Assembly (NCBI RefSeq): GCF_900747795.2
Contig: NC_041396.2
Location: forward strand, 37,206,674-37,270,673
Source: Erpetoichthys calabaricus
Lineage: Eukaryota > Chordata > Cladistia > Polypteriformes > Polypteridae
DNA length: 64,000 bases
Reading direction: 5' to 3'
In this document: piece after piece, positions 11,201-21,630 of the stretch
Layout: every line of letters begins with the position of its first letter
How positions within the stretch are numbered: the stretch's first letter is position 1
Program-made: the position numbers and the translations under genes
The notes under the pieces: model-generated
Told to the model about the DNA's origin: nothing
The model's database searches: none
What the model saw: only the letters and a program-made list of their open reading frames with translations

Positions 11201-11789
11201 TCCGCATCCGCTGTGTGGTGTGGACGTTTAACTGTCGTTGTTTCTGCTTTTATATTCTGTATCTCGGTGTGGATGTGTTTAATTCCATAGGTTTTTTTGT
11301 AGCTGTTGCATTCCAGTTTTCATCATCTGTAACCCGCTCTCCATGTGTTCGTCTCCATTCTTTAATCCCTTTATGAAGTTTTAGTTTGTTTCCTACTCTG
11401 TGTTTTATTTTTGACCTCGCTGTATCCTGCTTGCGGCATGTCAGACGCTTCATAGTCTTTCTCGTTTTACTGTGGGGAGGGTGGCTTTGTTTTGTAACCT
11501 GCTCTCTATGTGTTTGTCCCTGTTCGTTAACCTGTTTATCACGTTTTACTTTGTTTCCTACTCTGACGGTTTGTAGTCTCTCCCGTTTTGCTCTGGTGCG
11601 GGGTGCTTTGTGTGGTGTCTGTGTACGCGCGTAGTCTCTCCCGTTTAACTCGGGGGGGGGGGGGGGGGGTGCTTTGTTTCTTTAATCCCTTTATGAAGTT
11701 TTACTTTGTTTCCAACTCTGTGTTTTATTTCTGACCTCGCTTTATCCCGCTTGCGGCATCTCTTTATGACGTTTTACTTTGTTTCCTAC
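11201..11789. repeat. Spacer between the two hAT-like copies: older repeat
   Basis: Built from imperfect units such as tttactttgtttcctactctg, gtagtctctcccgtttt and ggtgctttgtgtgg, each occurring two or more times here. The same units reappear after copy 2 (18716-18850), showing that copy 2 inserted into this repeat. It contains an 18-G run. Part resembles the Helitron-like repeat at 1284-1540. Confidence 0.6.
11652..11669. repeat. 18-base G run
   Basis: Uninterrupted G tract with G-quadruplex potential. A second G tract of the same length is at 18807-18824 in the same repeat context. Confidence 0.9.
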
Positions 11790-11797
11790 TCTGACGG
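11790..11797. repeat. 8-bp target-site duplication tctgacgg (left)
   Basis: Identical to 18708-18715 and different from that of copy 1. Confidence 0.9.
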
Positions 11798-12514
11798 TAG
11801 TGATGGGCCACTCGATACTCAGGATTCGACACTGTGTCGAGCTTTCGAAGCACTGGAGATCGAAGCGCCGCTTCGAGGCTTGCTTCAAATGCGCCTGTCA
11901 CGTGATTTTGAGTCACGCTTGCGTAATGACGTCATTGATATCTGCGCAGTCAGCAGTCGATTTGGTAATTCACTAGTCTGTTAAAGCGCTTTGGCTCAAA
12001 GCGTAAAAGCAGTTGTTCTTGCTACAGCGATAAGGTTCGCTAACCCGAGGTCAAATCCTAATTTAGGCTCGCATATGTTGAAATAAGGATTTTGTATAAA
12101 ACAGTTAAGTAGTACTTGTCTGAAAGTTAACAAATATATTTTGGAGACATTATGAACGATTTACATGGGGCACCTTTTTCCTTGGTGTGGAATCGTGTCC
12201 ACCTAGAATCTGTAACAAATTAATGAGCATATTTTGCGTAAGGTAGCACGTATTATAACAATCCAGAATCTACTCTACGCCATGTCGATCATATCAGAGA
12301 GGCTAAGAAACGCTTCACTAAAGCCGACGTGGTCATTACACCAGTATATGCGGAAGACACTATCATTAAACGTTTTTACTATTCAGTGATTCCCAGATCT
12401 GTAGCTGATTTGTATTACTGATTTCCAAAAAGCAATGTGTGTAAAAGAGTGTGCTGCATAACTAATCACAACTGTCTTCTGCAATTTTAGGAAAGTTTCG
12501 GGAGTTCTGCGTTA

Positions 12515-14018
12515 ATGAGACAAAAACGTTGTAAAGAAACTTTGCGAATTCATCCAGAGGTGAACATAAAGATCACTCAAGTACTGACAAGAAGGAGCAG
12601 CTGGATAAGCACATCTGGAGCCAAACTTTCAAAAAAGCACCTGACTTTGTCAGTAACATCCTTTCCTTCTGAATGCATCTTATCAAAGGCTGCGCCGGGG
12701 GGTAAATAAGTAATCTTCCGAACTGCAGCACAACGGAGTAAGTCATTGATGTAAATAAAAATATTGAAAGACTAAGCTTTTGTCGTTTCTGTATTCTTAA
12801 ACCATCTTCCAGTCCCACAATCCCCCGCAGTCAATGTCACATTTAACGTTCCCTGCTCCTCACCTGTCGTGTCACCCAAAGCATCAACACTCAGTTTCAT
12901 TCAAGGCTTTACCGTCCTTCCTTTCATAGACATAAAATAAGACACACATTCCCTCTACATACGTGTCCAATAATAATAGTAAACGGGCAGGAACGAGAAA
13001 AAGCACAAGATGGGAATATTCATGACAAGAGCCTGGGCATCAGGGTGAGGATGTGCCTTGTCACCCATTACGTGAGCTCGTCTGCCACCCTTCAGTTGCA
13101 CTGGCACACCTTACACTCTGGGGCAATTGCAATGGAGAATACCGACAATGTACACCTTCAGAAGTGGAATAAATCGACTGTATAAGTAGAACATTTCAGA
13201 TAAACTATGAATTTTGTTAATCATAAACAATGCAACATAACTATTATATGTGTTGTTACTTTTTATTTATTCTCACCAAACGTTACATATCTACATGGGA
13301 AATGAACGTGGGTAATATGTTTATAATCATTCTCACTAAAATACACTGTCAAAATATATTAATGAGCAAACTGAGACACATTGGCCTTTAGGAAATATAA
13401 AAAAGCGTATGCGCTGCCATTTACGACAGAATGCATTGTTAATTTGACGCACTGTACTGATGCGATGTCACAAAAAAAAAGAAACAGCACAGTCCGTGCA
13501 AACTCATCGCCTCCTTGGTTTTTGACCTTATGATTGTCAACATCAAATCAATAAAGTCATTTTAAGAAGATGACAAGTCTGCTATAGTCAGTTCAATTAA
13601 CGCTCCTTTTAAAAAAATTGCTTATACCAAATATAAATCAGAATCTCAATGATGCGGGACTCTCGAGTAGTAACGAATAATATATGACACTGAGAAATTG
13701 TAATCCCTAATAACAAGTAAAAACTACGACTTCCTAAAATGGACACTGTAAATGTAGGCATTTCAATAAATAATTTAGGAGACTTGTGTGTGCATTTCAA
13801 TATCAATTTAAGAACTACGTAGGCTACCTGTTGTACTATAAACGCTACCTCAAGCAGCACTTAACAGTAAATAGTCTAACAGGACAATGACGGACTGAAA
13901 CGAAGATGCTGCGCCGCTACAATAAAGGTTCACACTGTCATTCTGCATGTTTAGAAGGCGCTGATTGGCTGAAACTGTTTATAGCGAATTGTCTTAAATT
14001 GATAGTGCCGTATAGCGA
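12515..14018. other. Unassigned interior of copy 2
   Basis: Reverse partner of 8970-10480 in copy 1. Short frames at 12573-12818 and 13609-13860 (minus) have counterparts at 10171 and 9124. None resembles a known protein, and I do not call them genes. Confidence 0.4.
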
Positions 14019-14279
14019 TCAGAAACGAAAAGACACATTTAGGCATGCTGGACAGTAGTTTGTTTTTCTACAATACAAATTCAGTACGACACCAGGGTCT
14101 CCAAACACACAAATATGAAGCTTATTACGTTTTACAGTGAAACTCTTTACATACACAATATAATTAGGGACGTGTGCCCCCTGCCCGTCTATGGCGGCCC
14201 AATCTTCCCTCGACAGCTCGATTCGCTCGCTATCCGTCCAAGCTGAAAATATTGTTAAATGGAGGAATTGAAAAAAACC

Positions 14280-14355
14280 TTTAACAAGTGGAGGATCGAC
14301 GACGCGAACCGCTGGTGTTTTTACCGAGAGACAGTTGCGATACCATTGAGCCACC
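14280..14355 (-). repeat. tRNA-like stretch in copy 2
   Basis: Reverse partner of 8630-8705, with the same A-box-like and weak B-box-like strings. Confidence 0.35.
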
Positions 14356-14829
14356 TAATCAGGATAATCAACGAGCTTCGCACAACTGAACTACTACTAC
14401 TGTTCTTACTGCGGCGGATGTGGAAATATGTTGCTTGACATATGCACGTTAAATTGGTTTAATTGACACGAGAGTATCATTGTTGTATTCTCCTAATGAA
14501 GACAAAAAAATTATATTTATAGATGTATACTATATGACGTACGGTTTTGAACAAAATTAAGTGTTCCATAAAAAGGTTGCACGATTTACCTAATCTTTTT
14601 ATATATATATAAAGTTGATATATGACAATATATCTTTGACACTATGTATCAGACAAAGGAAATCACAGCAATCCACAAGAACAATAATTCTCAGCAACTA
14701 CCTGAATTGTAGTTTAACTATATTAAGTGAAGTGTGTAATGTCAATACGAATTACAAAATATAACTAGAGAGTTAAGTGTCAGATAGACTCTCAAAATAT
14801 AGAGGTCAATGCCTTTGAGTGTGCTGAGG

Positions 14830-15500
14830 CTTCACAAAGATTCAGTAACCATGTCTGCTCGAGACTTCGAAGCCCTATCATGATCCAATCTCAGTACTAC
14901 GCATGTCTGAGGCTTCAGAGCTCCGTCATGAGCTCAGTACTACGCATGTCTGAAGCTTCAGAGTTCCGTCATGAGCTCAGTACTACGCATGTCTGAGGCT
15001 TCAAATCCCCGTTTGAAGCCCGCCATGACGCAATCTCAGTAGTACTACGCATGTCTGAGGCTTCAAATCTGCTCGACGCTTCGAAGCCTCAGTTACTCCA
15101 GTGCGCATGTCTGAGGCTTCAAATCTGCTCGACGCTTCGAAGCCTCAGTTACCCCAGTGCGCATGTCTGAGGCTTTAAATCTGCTCGACGCTTCGAAGCC
15201 TCAGTTACCCCAGTGCGCATGTCTGAGGCTTCAAATCTGCTCGACGCTTCGAAGCCTCAGTTACCCCAGTGCGCATGTCTGAGGCTTCAAATCTGCTCGA
15301 CGCTTCGAAGCCTCAGTTACCCCAGTGCGCATGTCTGAGGCTTCAAATCTGCTCAACGCTTCGAAGCCTCAGTTAACCTAGTGCGCATGGCAGAGGCTTC
15401 GGAGTCGCGTCACGATCTCAGTACTCAGCATGTCTGAGACTTCAGCACCCCATCAGGATGCAATCTCAGTACTACGCATGTCTGCTCAGTGTATCGAACC
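14830..15500 (-). repeat. Satellite-like array in copy 2
   Basis: Reverse partner of 7286-8145. The core is six 56-bp units at 15059-15394 (unit contains gacgcttcgaagcctcagtt and gtgcgcatgtctgagg). Unit sequences differ slightly from copy 1: ccccag where copy 1 mostly has the complement of gggtta. Confidence 0.9.
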
Positions 15501-15904
15501 GCAATGCATGGGGGCGGGACATTTCCACTCCTCATGTCAGCTTACTGCTTCGACCCGAGAGTTAGGAAGTTATATTAATTACATTACACTGCATATTCCA
15601 CCACCAGGTTACAAAATTTCAACAGAGTTGTGATTGGTGAAACAAATCTTTCTGGATCATCAACACAACTGAAATTATTGTGCAGTAGATTACTTAGTGT
15701 CAAAATATAAAATGACAAATTTTGCATATTAAAATGCTGACTATTAGAATGCATAAGAACAGCTGTACTAATATGGTTCAAAACACTTCCTTCACCATAA
15801 TACTCTGGCTGTTCTCATAAATATTCCAGTCTCTGTGTTGCACTGCCTCACTTCTATAGTGAACAGTGTCATGCGTGTATTCACTGAATATAGAAATCAA
15901 CATA

Positions 15905-16290
15905 TATATATAAAATCCGCGATATAGAAAGACCATATAAATAAACATTTTTATAGTTTAAGCCTTAAAAATACCCATCCCACATGCTTTAAACACATGT
16001 AAACTTATAAAACACACTTTGTTAACACATATGATATGTGGATGTCGGGCTAAGGATATGAGTAACATCTCACTATTATAAAACATCTTAACTTCACGCA
16101 AGACAAGACAGTGACACAGGAAAATTGGTGATGTACAGGCTTTTAAATTATTGACACGCAGAGCGACAAGCAGCACAAAGCCAGCACAAAGTCCACTTCT
16201 CCTTAGCGTTCATTCAGCTCCCCACCCCCTTGACAATGGGAACTGCGCCTCCGGGGAGGGGGGTTTGAGCGAACGTGCGTTCATTTATTA
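15905..16290 (-). mobile_element. pogo/Tigger-like remnant in copy 2
   Basis: Internal part of the element at 5992-6893, beginning at tccgcgatatagaaagacc and lacking both ends. Confidence 0.55.
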
Positions 16291-17045
16291 TGAACATGTT
16301 CTCCTTAAGTTTACATATGCTGGATTTACGTCCAAGTGTCTGTTGATGGCGTTCTCATTTGATAGCCAAGATTCGGCCAGCTCTCTGCCACTTTTAGTAC
16401 TGGCCTTAAATTTGACTTGTCCCAGTTAAATGAATGTCCTGTTGATTTAGTATGCGTGTAGATCAATGAAAGTGAGTCCTTTCTTCTGACGGCGTTGCGA
16501 TGTTCCTGTATACGTGTTGCGATTCTTTTTGAAGTTTGTCCTATGTATACTGCTGAGCAAGAACTGCGTGGAATACTATAAACTGCGTTTCGTGTTTCTG
16601 CTATCGATTTCTTGTTTTTAACATTAAAGAGGACCGTGCGCAGATTGTTCGTGGGTTTGTGTGCTATTCTGACGCCTGACTTGGCCAGGATGCCCGCTGT
16701 ACCTTCTGACACATTGTGGTGATAAGGGAGTGAGTGCCAGGTGAGGTGGGGGTTCTGATTCAGTTCAATTGTTTGCTGAGTTTTTTGGCGTCTTCTGTGT
16801 AAGCTCCGATTAATGAATGTTTTTGAATATCCGTTTGAAGTTATTCATTCATTTTTGTTTCCTTCGTATTACAGTGGGTGTGGACTCTTCTGAATAGAGT
16901 TTTAACACAGCTCCGTTTATGAGATACCGGGTGGTTGCTGGTGAAGTGTAATATCTTGTTTGATATTCTATATGTTCTATTTACTGTGTTATATGTTGTT
17001 TTTATACTGTTTGCTACGATATCACTGTTTCTGTCCCTTCTCATA
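16290..17045 (-). mobile_element. Penelope-like fragment in copy 2
   Basis: The minus strand encodes the same GIY-YIG-type domain (16326-16712: SAVYIGQTSKRIATRIQEH) and the SNHPVSHKRSCVK segment (16841-17044) as copy 1. The 3' untranslated end present in copy 1 is missing here. A fossil. Confidence 0.8.
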
Positions 17046-17111
17046 AATATTCCTTTTCTTCCTCAGGTTCATTATTACTGCTATAATTACTGCATTAATG
17101 TTCAATATGTC

Positions 17112-17440
17112 TGTCAGTCAGTCAGTCATTGTCCAACCTGCTATATCTAAACACAGGGTCACGGGGGTCTGCTGGAGCCAATCCCAGCCAGCACAGAGCG
17201 CAAGGCAGGAACAAATCCCAGGCAGCCTGCCAGCCCACCGCAGGACACACACATACACCAAGCACACACTAGGGACATGTTAGGATCTCCAATGCACCTA
17301 ACCTGCATGTCTTTGGACTGTGGGAAGAAACCGGAGCACCCGAAGGAAACCCATGCAAACACGAGGAAAACATGCAAACACCACGCAGGGAGGAGCCGGG
17401 AAATTAACCCGAGTCTCCTTATTGTGAGGCAGCAGTGTGA
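17112..17440 (-). mobile_element. V-SINE inside copy 2
   Basis: Reverse partner of 4480-4816, with gtcagtcagtcattgtcc at the tail, cctgcatgtctttggactg in the core and a tRNA-type head (ctccttattgtgaggcagca, minus strand). Confidence 0.85.
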
Positions 17441-18589
17441 TAAAGATGTATCTAATGAAAATATGTGTCTTGTTTCATGTGTATGATGAAATGGTAGATC
17501 TAGCTAACGTAGTTTCATTAGTTGTATTAGCTATATTATGTTACAATATGTAAACTGCAGGTCTTGTACTTTGAACGTTAGGTGATATACGTGTATCAAG
17601 TCTTATTTGCGCATGCTTCGAGATAAATGATTAGTATGGGCTGCTCTTATGGTAAACAAGAATAAATGTTTCTGGCAAAGACAGATTTTTTTTGAAATTA
17701 CTATAAATATGGATAGCTGCCTGCTCTTTGTTTCCAGTGCATTAGTAGATCTTCATGTCGGCGTCTGTATCAATCGATGAAGAGTCTACAGCGTCGTCAT
17801 TAACAAGGCTAACATGGGGTGAAGTAATTGACAGTGCTGATAAAAGTAAACACACGACATATCTCAGTGACATTTGGCTTTACCTCCCCTTCATCATCTC
17901 ACGTGCACTTTTAAACAAGCTTCAATGTGTCGTTTTGAAACATTTGTGCGTCAAAAGCTCAGCGTCTCATTTCCAATGCACGTGATGATGTGGATGTGTA
18001 GCGCCAGTTCGTATCAGTATAGTTATTGCAAAATTTAGTGACAGTTAGTGATGGACCAATCGCATTTCCACGAGGTGTAGTCTAGTTTGGTTGAAGAGTT
18101 TAATTCAAATACTGATATATGCTGGTTTTACATTGGAATTAGAATATGAATGTACATTATGCAGATTAAATTCCCGATTAGAAAGTCTAACACCAACCAG
18201 GTTTTCAAGGAGCATTGCCGCATAATCGGAACTATCAATCAAACGCATCAGGCAACGGCAATCTGCAATCCCCAGACAGATGCTGACCAGGTTTGTTATT
18301 GAACACGAGACCTGGCGCTGTGCGACTGGCGTAATTGTTCAAGCCACCGTTACGCATACATTTACTTCTAAACAACGGTAATCCGTGCTAGCGCCTAACG
18401 TAACTAGTCAACGTTGATCCGATTACTGCAGAATAATTACTTGCTAAGCGTATGTCGATTTACAATGCTTGACATTATTGCCAATTATAATTTTTGACTT
18501 CAAAGGTGTATATCACAACTTCATAGAGATTCGGTATTCGTCCACAATGCTCTAAGAGTTTACTGTTAAAATGTGCTGTTAATACAAAT
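17441..18589. other. Unassigned left-arm sequence of copy 2
   Basis: Reverse partner of 3331-4479. The short frame at 17755-17985 matches 3933-4163 with few changes but has no recognisable domain. Confidence 0.4.
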
Positions 18590-18707
18590 GGCCAGGAGGT
18601 GTCCCTAGAGAGGTGAGTGTCAAATGCTTCGAAGCTTCGATACGATTTCCGACACAATTGCTTCAAACGTGTTGATGCTTCATGAGGCTTCACTCCGCCC
18701 ATCACTA

Positions 18708-18715
18708 TCTGACGG
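18708..18715. repeat. 8-bp target-site duplication tctgacgg (right)
   Basis: Identical to 11790-11797. Confidence 0.9.
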
Positions 18716-18900
18716 TTCGTAGTTTCTCCCGTTTTGCACTGTTGCAGGGGGGGGAGGGGGGTTGTGTGGCGCCTGCGCACGTGCGTAGTCTCTCCCGTTT
18801 CACTATGGGGGGGGGGGGGGGGGGCTTTGTGTGGCGCTTGCGCACTATGTCTTTTGCGTCCACGGGCATGTCCCTGCTTCCATATCCGGTTCTCGTTTAG
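18716..18900. repeat. Older repeat, right part, with an 18-G run
   Basis: gtagtttctcccgttttgc and gtagtctctcccgtttcac units continue the spacer repeat. G tract at 18807-18824. V1R unit 1 sequence resumes by about 18905. Confidence 0.6.
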
Positions 18901-18904
18901 TAAT

Positions 18905-20656
18905 ATGGATATGTTAGCAAGGTTCAGAGGTAGAGTTGGCTTTTTATGCATCATTTATTTTATGCAAGTCACTGGAAATATAAACAATACTATGGATGAG
19001 AAACTTAATACTGCAGAAACTGAATTTCTGCTGCTGAAGCCCACTGCACACTTCAATGCTGAGAAACAGCAGCAGCAAAGTAGACAGAATGGAGACAAAA
19101 TGGCTCTCCAATTGAGGAAGGAAAGACATCACAAAGTGGCATCTCTAAACATTCCAATTGCATATGAATGTAGCAATTATTGACATGTAAACACAGGAGA
19201 TTTTCAATTAGTTGGTCATGAAGTGCAAAACTCAGAGCACACATGGTACATTCCAACATTGTCCTTCATGAAAGGGGTTAAAGGAGTTAAAGCGTGAGTG
19301 TGACCTGAATGGGACTGACTATCTCCAGGACTAGTTTGTTCAATAAGCTACCGTAACTAATTCTTTTAAGCTCAATCTTCAGCTGTAGTTTTCTAGTTTG
19401 TGCCTTAATATCCATACTTTTCAGAAAGGAGCAAACTGAATACTTAATTAATTTTTTTGTTTTTTTTTACACATGCAGAGCAAATCTATGTGTAAAACAT
19501 GTAAGTAAAGCAAAATCACAAACATCTCTGCATTATTATTTAAAACATAAATGAGAGTAATGTATGGATAATTAAATATGCTTCCTTCATACTACAAACA
19601 AGACTAGAAGAACACTAAGTCAATATAAATCAGTATATTAACATTGTACTTAATTTCTAAAGAAAATAAAACCCATCCTTCCATTTACAAATCATACCTA
19701 TTATACTTTTTACCTCATTGAGCATAGTGGAGAAATTTTGGAAACTTACTTTACAATTATATACAATTGGTAGCATCAATGAGATATGGCTATCATGTCT
19801 ACCACACATTCCACAAACCTAAGTGGAGTACAGTATCTGCTGTGTTTTTCTCTTGACACTCCATGTGATTCCATACAGACAGTAACCTTATCATTAATCG
19901 GTCAAGGTCTCCTGGGCAAGAAGGCTGTAAGGCTGCAGATGCTTTAACCAAAGTGCCATGGTACCAGTCATCATCTAAATGTTACCTATGGAATTAAATT
20001 TAAGTTGAAGCCACTGATTTATACTGTCTCTTTACGGCTCCCATATTTGAACAGTTATGCAAGCAGTGCAGAAATTGGCCACACAGCAAAATCAAGCCTA
20101 CTGAAAGTACCAAATAACAGAGCCCTCAAAGTGTTAGAGTTATGGTGCCTCCCTGGTACAAATGTCAGAAAATGAAATATCCCATTGGTCCTTATGACAT
20201 TCCAATAATCCCACATAGAATACCTTTGGAAGTTGAAACATAACACTATGGTTTAGTGTAATCAAGTGCAATGGCATCTTGTCATAGACGGGATCACAAC
20301 TGGAATGTGAAACTGGTATTCAAGGTCTATGAGGCAGTTGTCCGTACTGCACTCCTATGTATTTGCATGGTCAGATAATATTTTAAATATTAAAGAAGAT
20401 ATTAGAAAACTGCATAGTTAGTGTAAATTGTGGTTCATATTTTGGTACTGTCACCAACTTTGTTGACTTTTCACCTTTTCTCTTCAGGCTTTTTTATGAT
20501 TTTTAACCCTCAACCATTCCACCAAAAATGAGAATTAAAATGTATGTATGAGTGTACCTGATGCTCCTGGTACAGGTTGCAGCTCCTTTGGACTCAACAA
20601 CTGCATTCATTTCTGGTGGTGGAGTAAATTATTTTGTTTTTCTTTTTCTGTTACAG
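18905..20656 (+). other. 5' flank / presumed intron of V1R gene 1
   Basis: No other gene seen. Blocks align with the region before gene 2: gtgagtgtgacctgaatggg near 19289 matches 38475, and gtgccatggtaccagtcatc near 19952 matches 39540 and, more weakly, 51138. It ends in a polypyrimidine tract and ttacag (20651-20656), a good splice acceptor. The 5' exon is presumed to lie left of the window. Confidence 0.6.
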
Positions 20657-20664
20657 AGGACATC

Positions 20665-21630
20665 ATGGACACAACTGACACCAACCAAGTCTTCAAAGCC
20701 ACAGCCTTCCTCATCCTCACAACTATCAGTATTCCAGCCAACATCTTTGTCTCCTATGTTTTCCTCCGGACCTTTGTGACAGAAGGCAAACTCATGACAG
20801 CTGATATCATTTTATGCCACTTGTCCTTTGTCAATCTAATGGTGGCGCTGATACGCAGTATTCCACAGACATTAGTGGCATTTGGCTACAAGAACATGTT
20901 TGATGATGTCGGCTGTAAGTTTACTATCTTCTCTTTCCGAATCTTCCGAGGCCTCTCTATAAGTCTCACCTGTCTGCTTAGCACCTACCAGGCAGTCCTG
21001 GTCTCTCCAGCCACATCCAGACTTGCCCCTCTGAAGTCCAGAATCCCTCAGTATCTTATACATATCATTGTTATCCTTTATGTTATATATTGTGTCTCTA
21101 ATTTCAATGCTCCAATAAGTGCCGTAGCCTCTTTCCCCAATAACACCATCCCTCCTTACACTTTCAACCTTCAGTTCTGCTTTGTCAGCTTTCCCAATTA
21201 TATAGGCTTCATCTCTGGAGGTCTAGTACATTTTCTTGGTGACCTCCTTTTTATAGTGTTGATGGCCATCATGAGCGGCTACATCCTGGTACTCCTCTAC
21301 AAGCACAGCAAGAGAGTGAAGAGTCTCAGGAGTTCAAAGAGCAGGCAGTCTAGAGCAAGAGCAGAGGTCAAGGTGTCAAGAGCTGTGGTCACCTTGGTCA
21401 CCCTCTACTGTCTGTTCTTTGGGGTCGATAACATCATCTATCTCTATTCCCTGACCGTTCTCAGGGTTACAATCCTTTTATCAGACATTCGAGTTTTCTT
21501 TGCAACTCTGTACACTTCAGTATGCCCAGTTGTAATCATTATCACCAATCCAAAGGTCAAAGACAAGACAAAGATGAAGAAGCGGGACAAAATATGTCAA
21601 CCCACAGTCATAACCACTTCGGATGTCTAA
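20665..21630 (+). CDS. V1R-like chemosensory GPCR, copy 1
   Basis: Encodes a 321-residue seven-transmembrane receptor of the vomeronasal type 1 (V1R/ORA) family, expected to detect odorant or pheromone ligands at the sensory-neuron surface and signal through a Gi/Go-type protein. Approximate membrane segments: 10-33, 45-68, 90-112, 130-146, 190-212, 238-262, 275-294. Family marks include FRGLSISLTCLLSTYQA in TM3 (94-110), Cys84 and Cys172 placed for the extracellular disulphide, and the sequon Asn159-Asn160-Thr161 in the second extracellular loop. The start was chosen because ttacag ends 8 bases before this ATG and copies 2 and 3 begin alike; an upstream in-frame ATG at 20548 lies before the acceptor. 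AATAAA follows at 21724. Intact, no disruption. Residues 91-186 are almost identical to copy 2. Confidence 0.95.
   Translation: MDTTDTNQVFKATAFLILTTISIPANIFVSYVFLRTFVTEGKLMTADIILCHLSFVNLMVALIRSIPQTLVAFGYKNMFDDVGCKFTIFSFRIFRGLSISLTCLLSTYQAVLVSPATSRLAPLKSRIPQYLIHIIVILYVIYCVSNFNAPISAVASFPNNTIPPYTFNLQFCFVSFPNYIGFISGGLVHFLGDLLFIVLMAIMSGYILVLLYKHSKRVKSLRSSKSRQSRARAEVKVSRAVVTLVTLYCLFFGVDNIIYLYSLTVLRVTILLSDIRVFFATLYTSVCPVVIIITNPKVKDKTKMKKRDKICQPTVITTSDV

Larger units (their letters stand above)
11798..18707 (-). mobile_element. Giant hAT-like non-autonomous transposon, copy 2
   Basis: A 6910-bp element in the opposite orientation to copy 1, bounded by TAGTGATGGGC/GCCCATCACTA and the 8-bp duplication tctgacgg. 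It is the reverse complement of copy 1 over almost its whole length. It lacks the short SINE, the Penelope-like 3' region and much of the pogo-like element. The separate target duplication shows independent transposition rather than an inverted duplication of the locus. No transposase frame was found. The two copies form an imperfect palindrome with arms of about 7 kb. Confidence 0.85.

Noticed and set aside
12280-12425. Possible hAT transposase remnant in a stop-free frame of about 48 codons (AKKRFTKADVVITPVY)
   Set aside because: No hAT motif could be matched; too short to support.
18475-18954. 159-codon minus-strand frame
   Set aside because: Spans the end of the hAT-like copy 2, a G-rich repeat and V1R flank; composition-driven, with no domain.
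20548-20664. N-terminal extension of V1R gene 1 from an upstream ATG
   Set aside because: It lies before a strong splice acceptor, is not conserved in sequence in genes 2 and 3, and would add a non-family leader.
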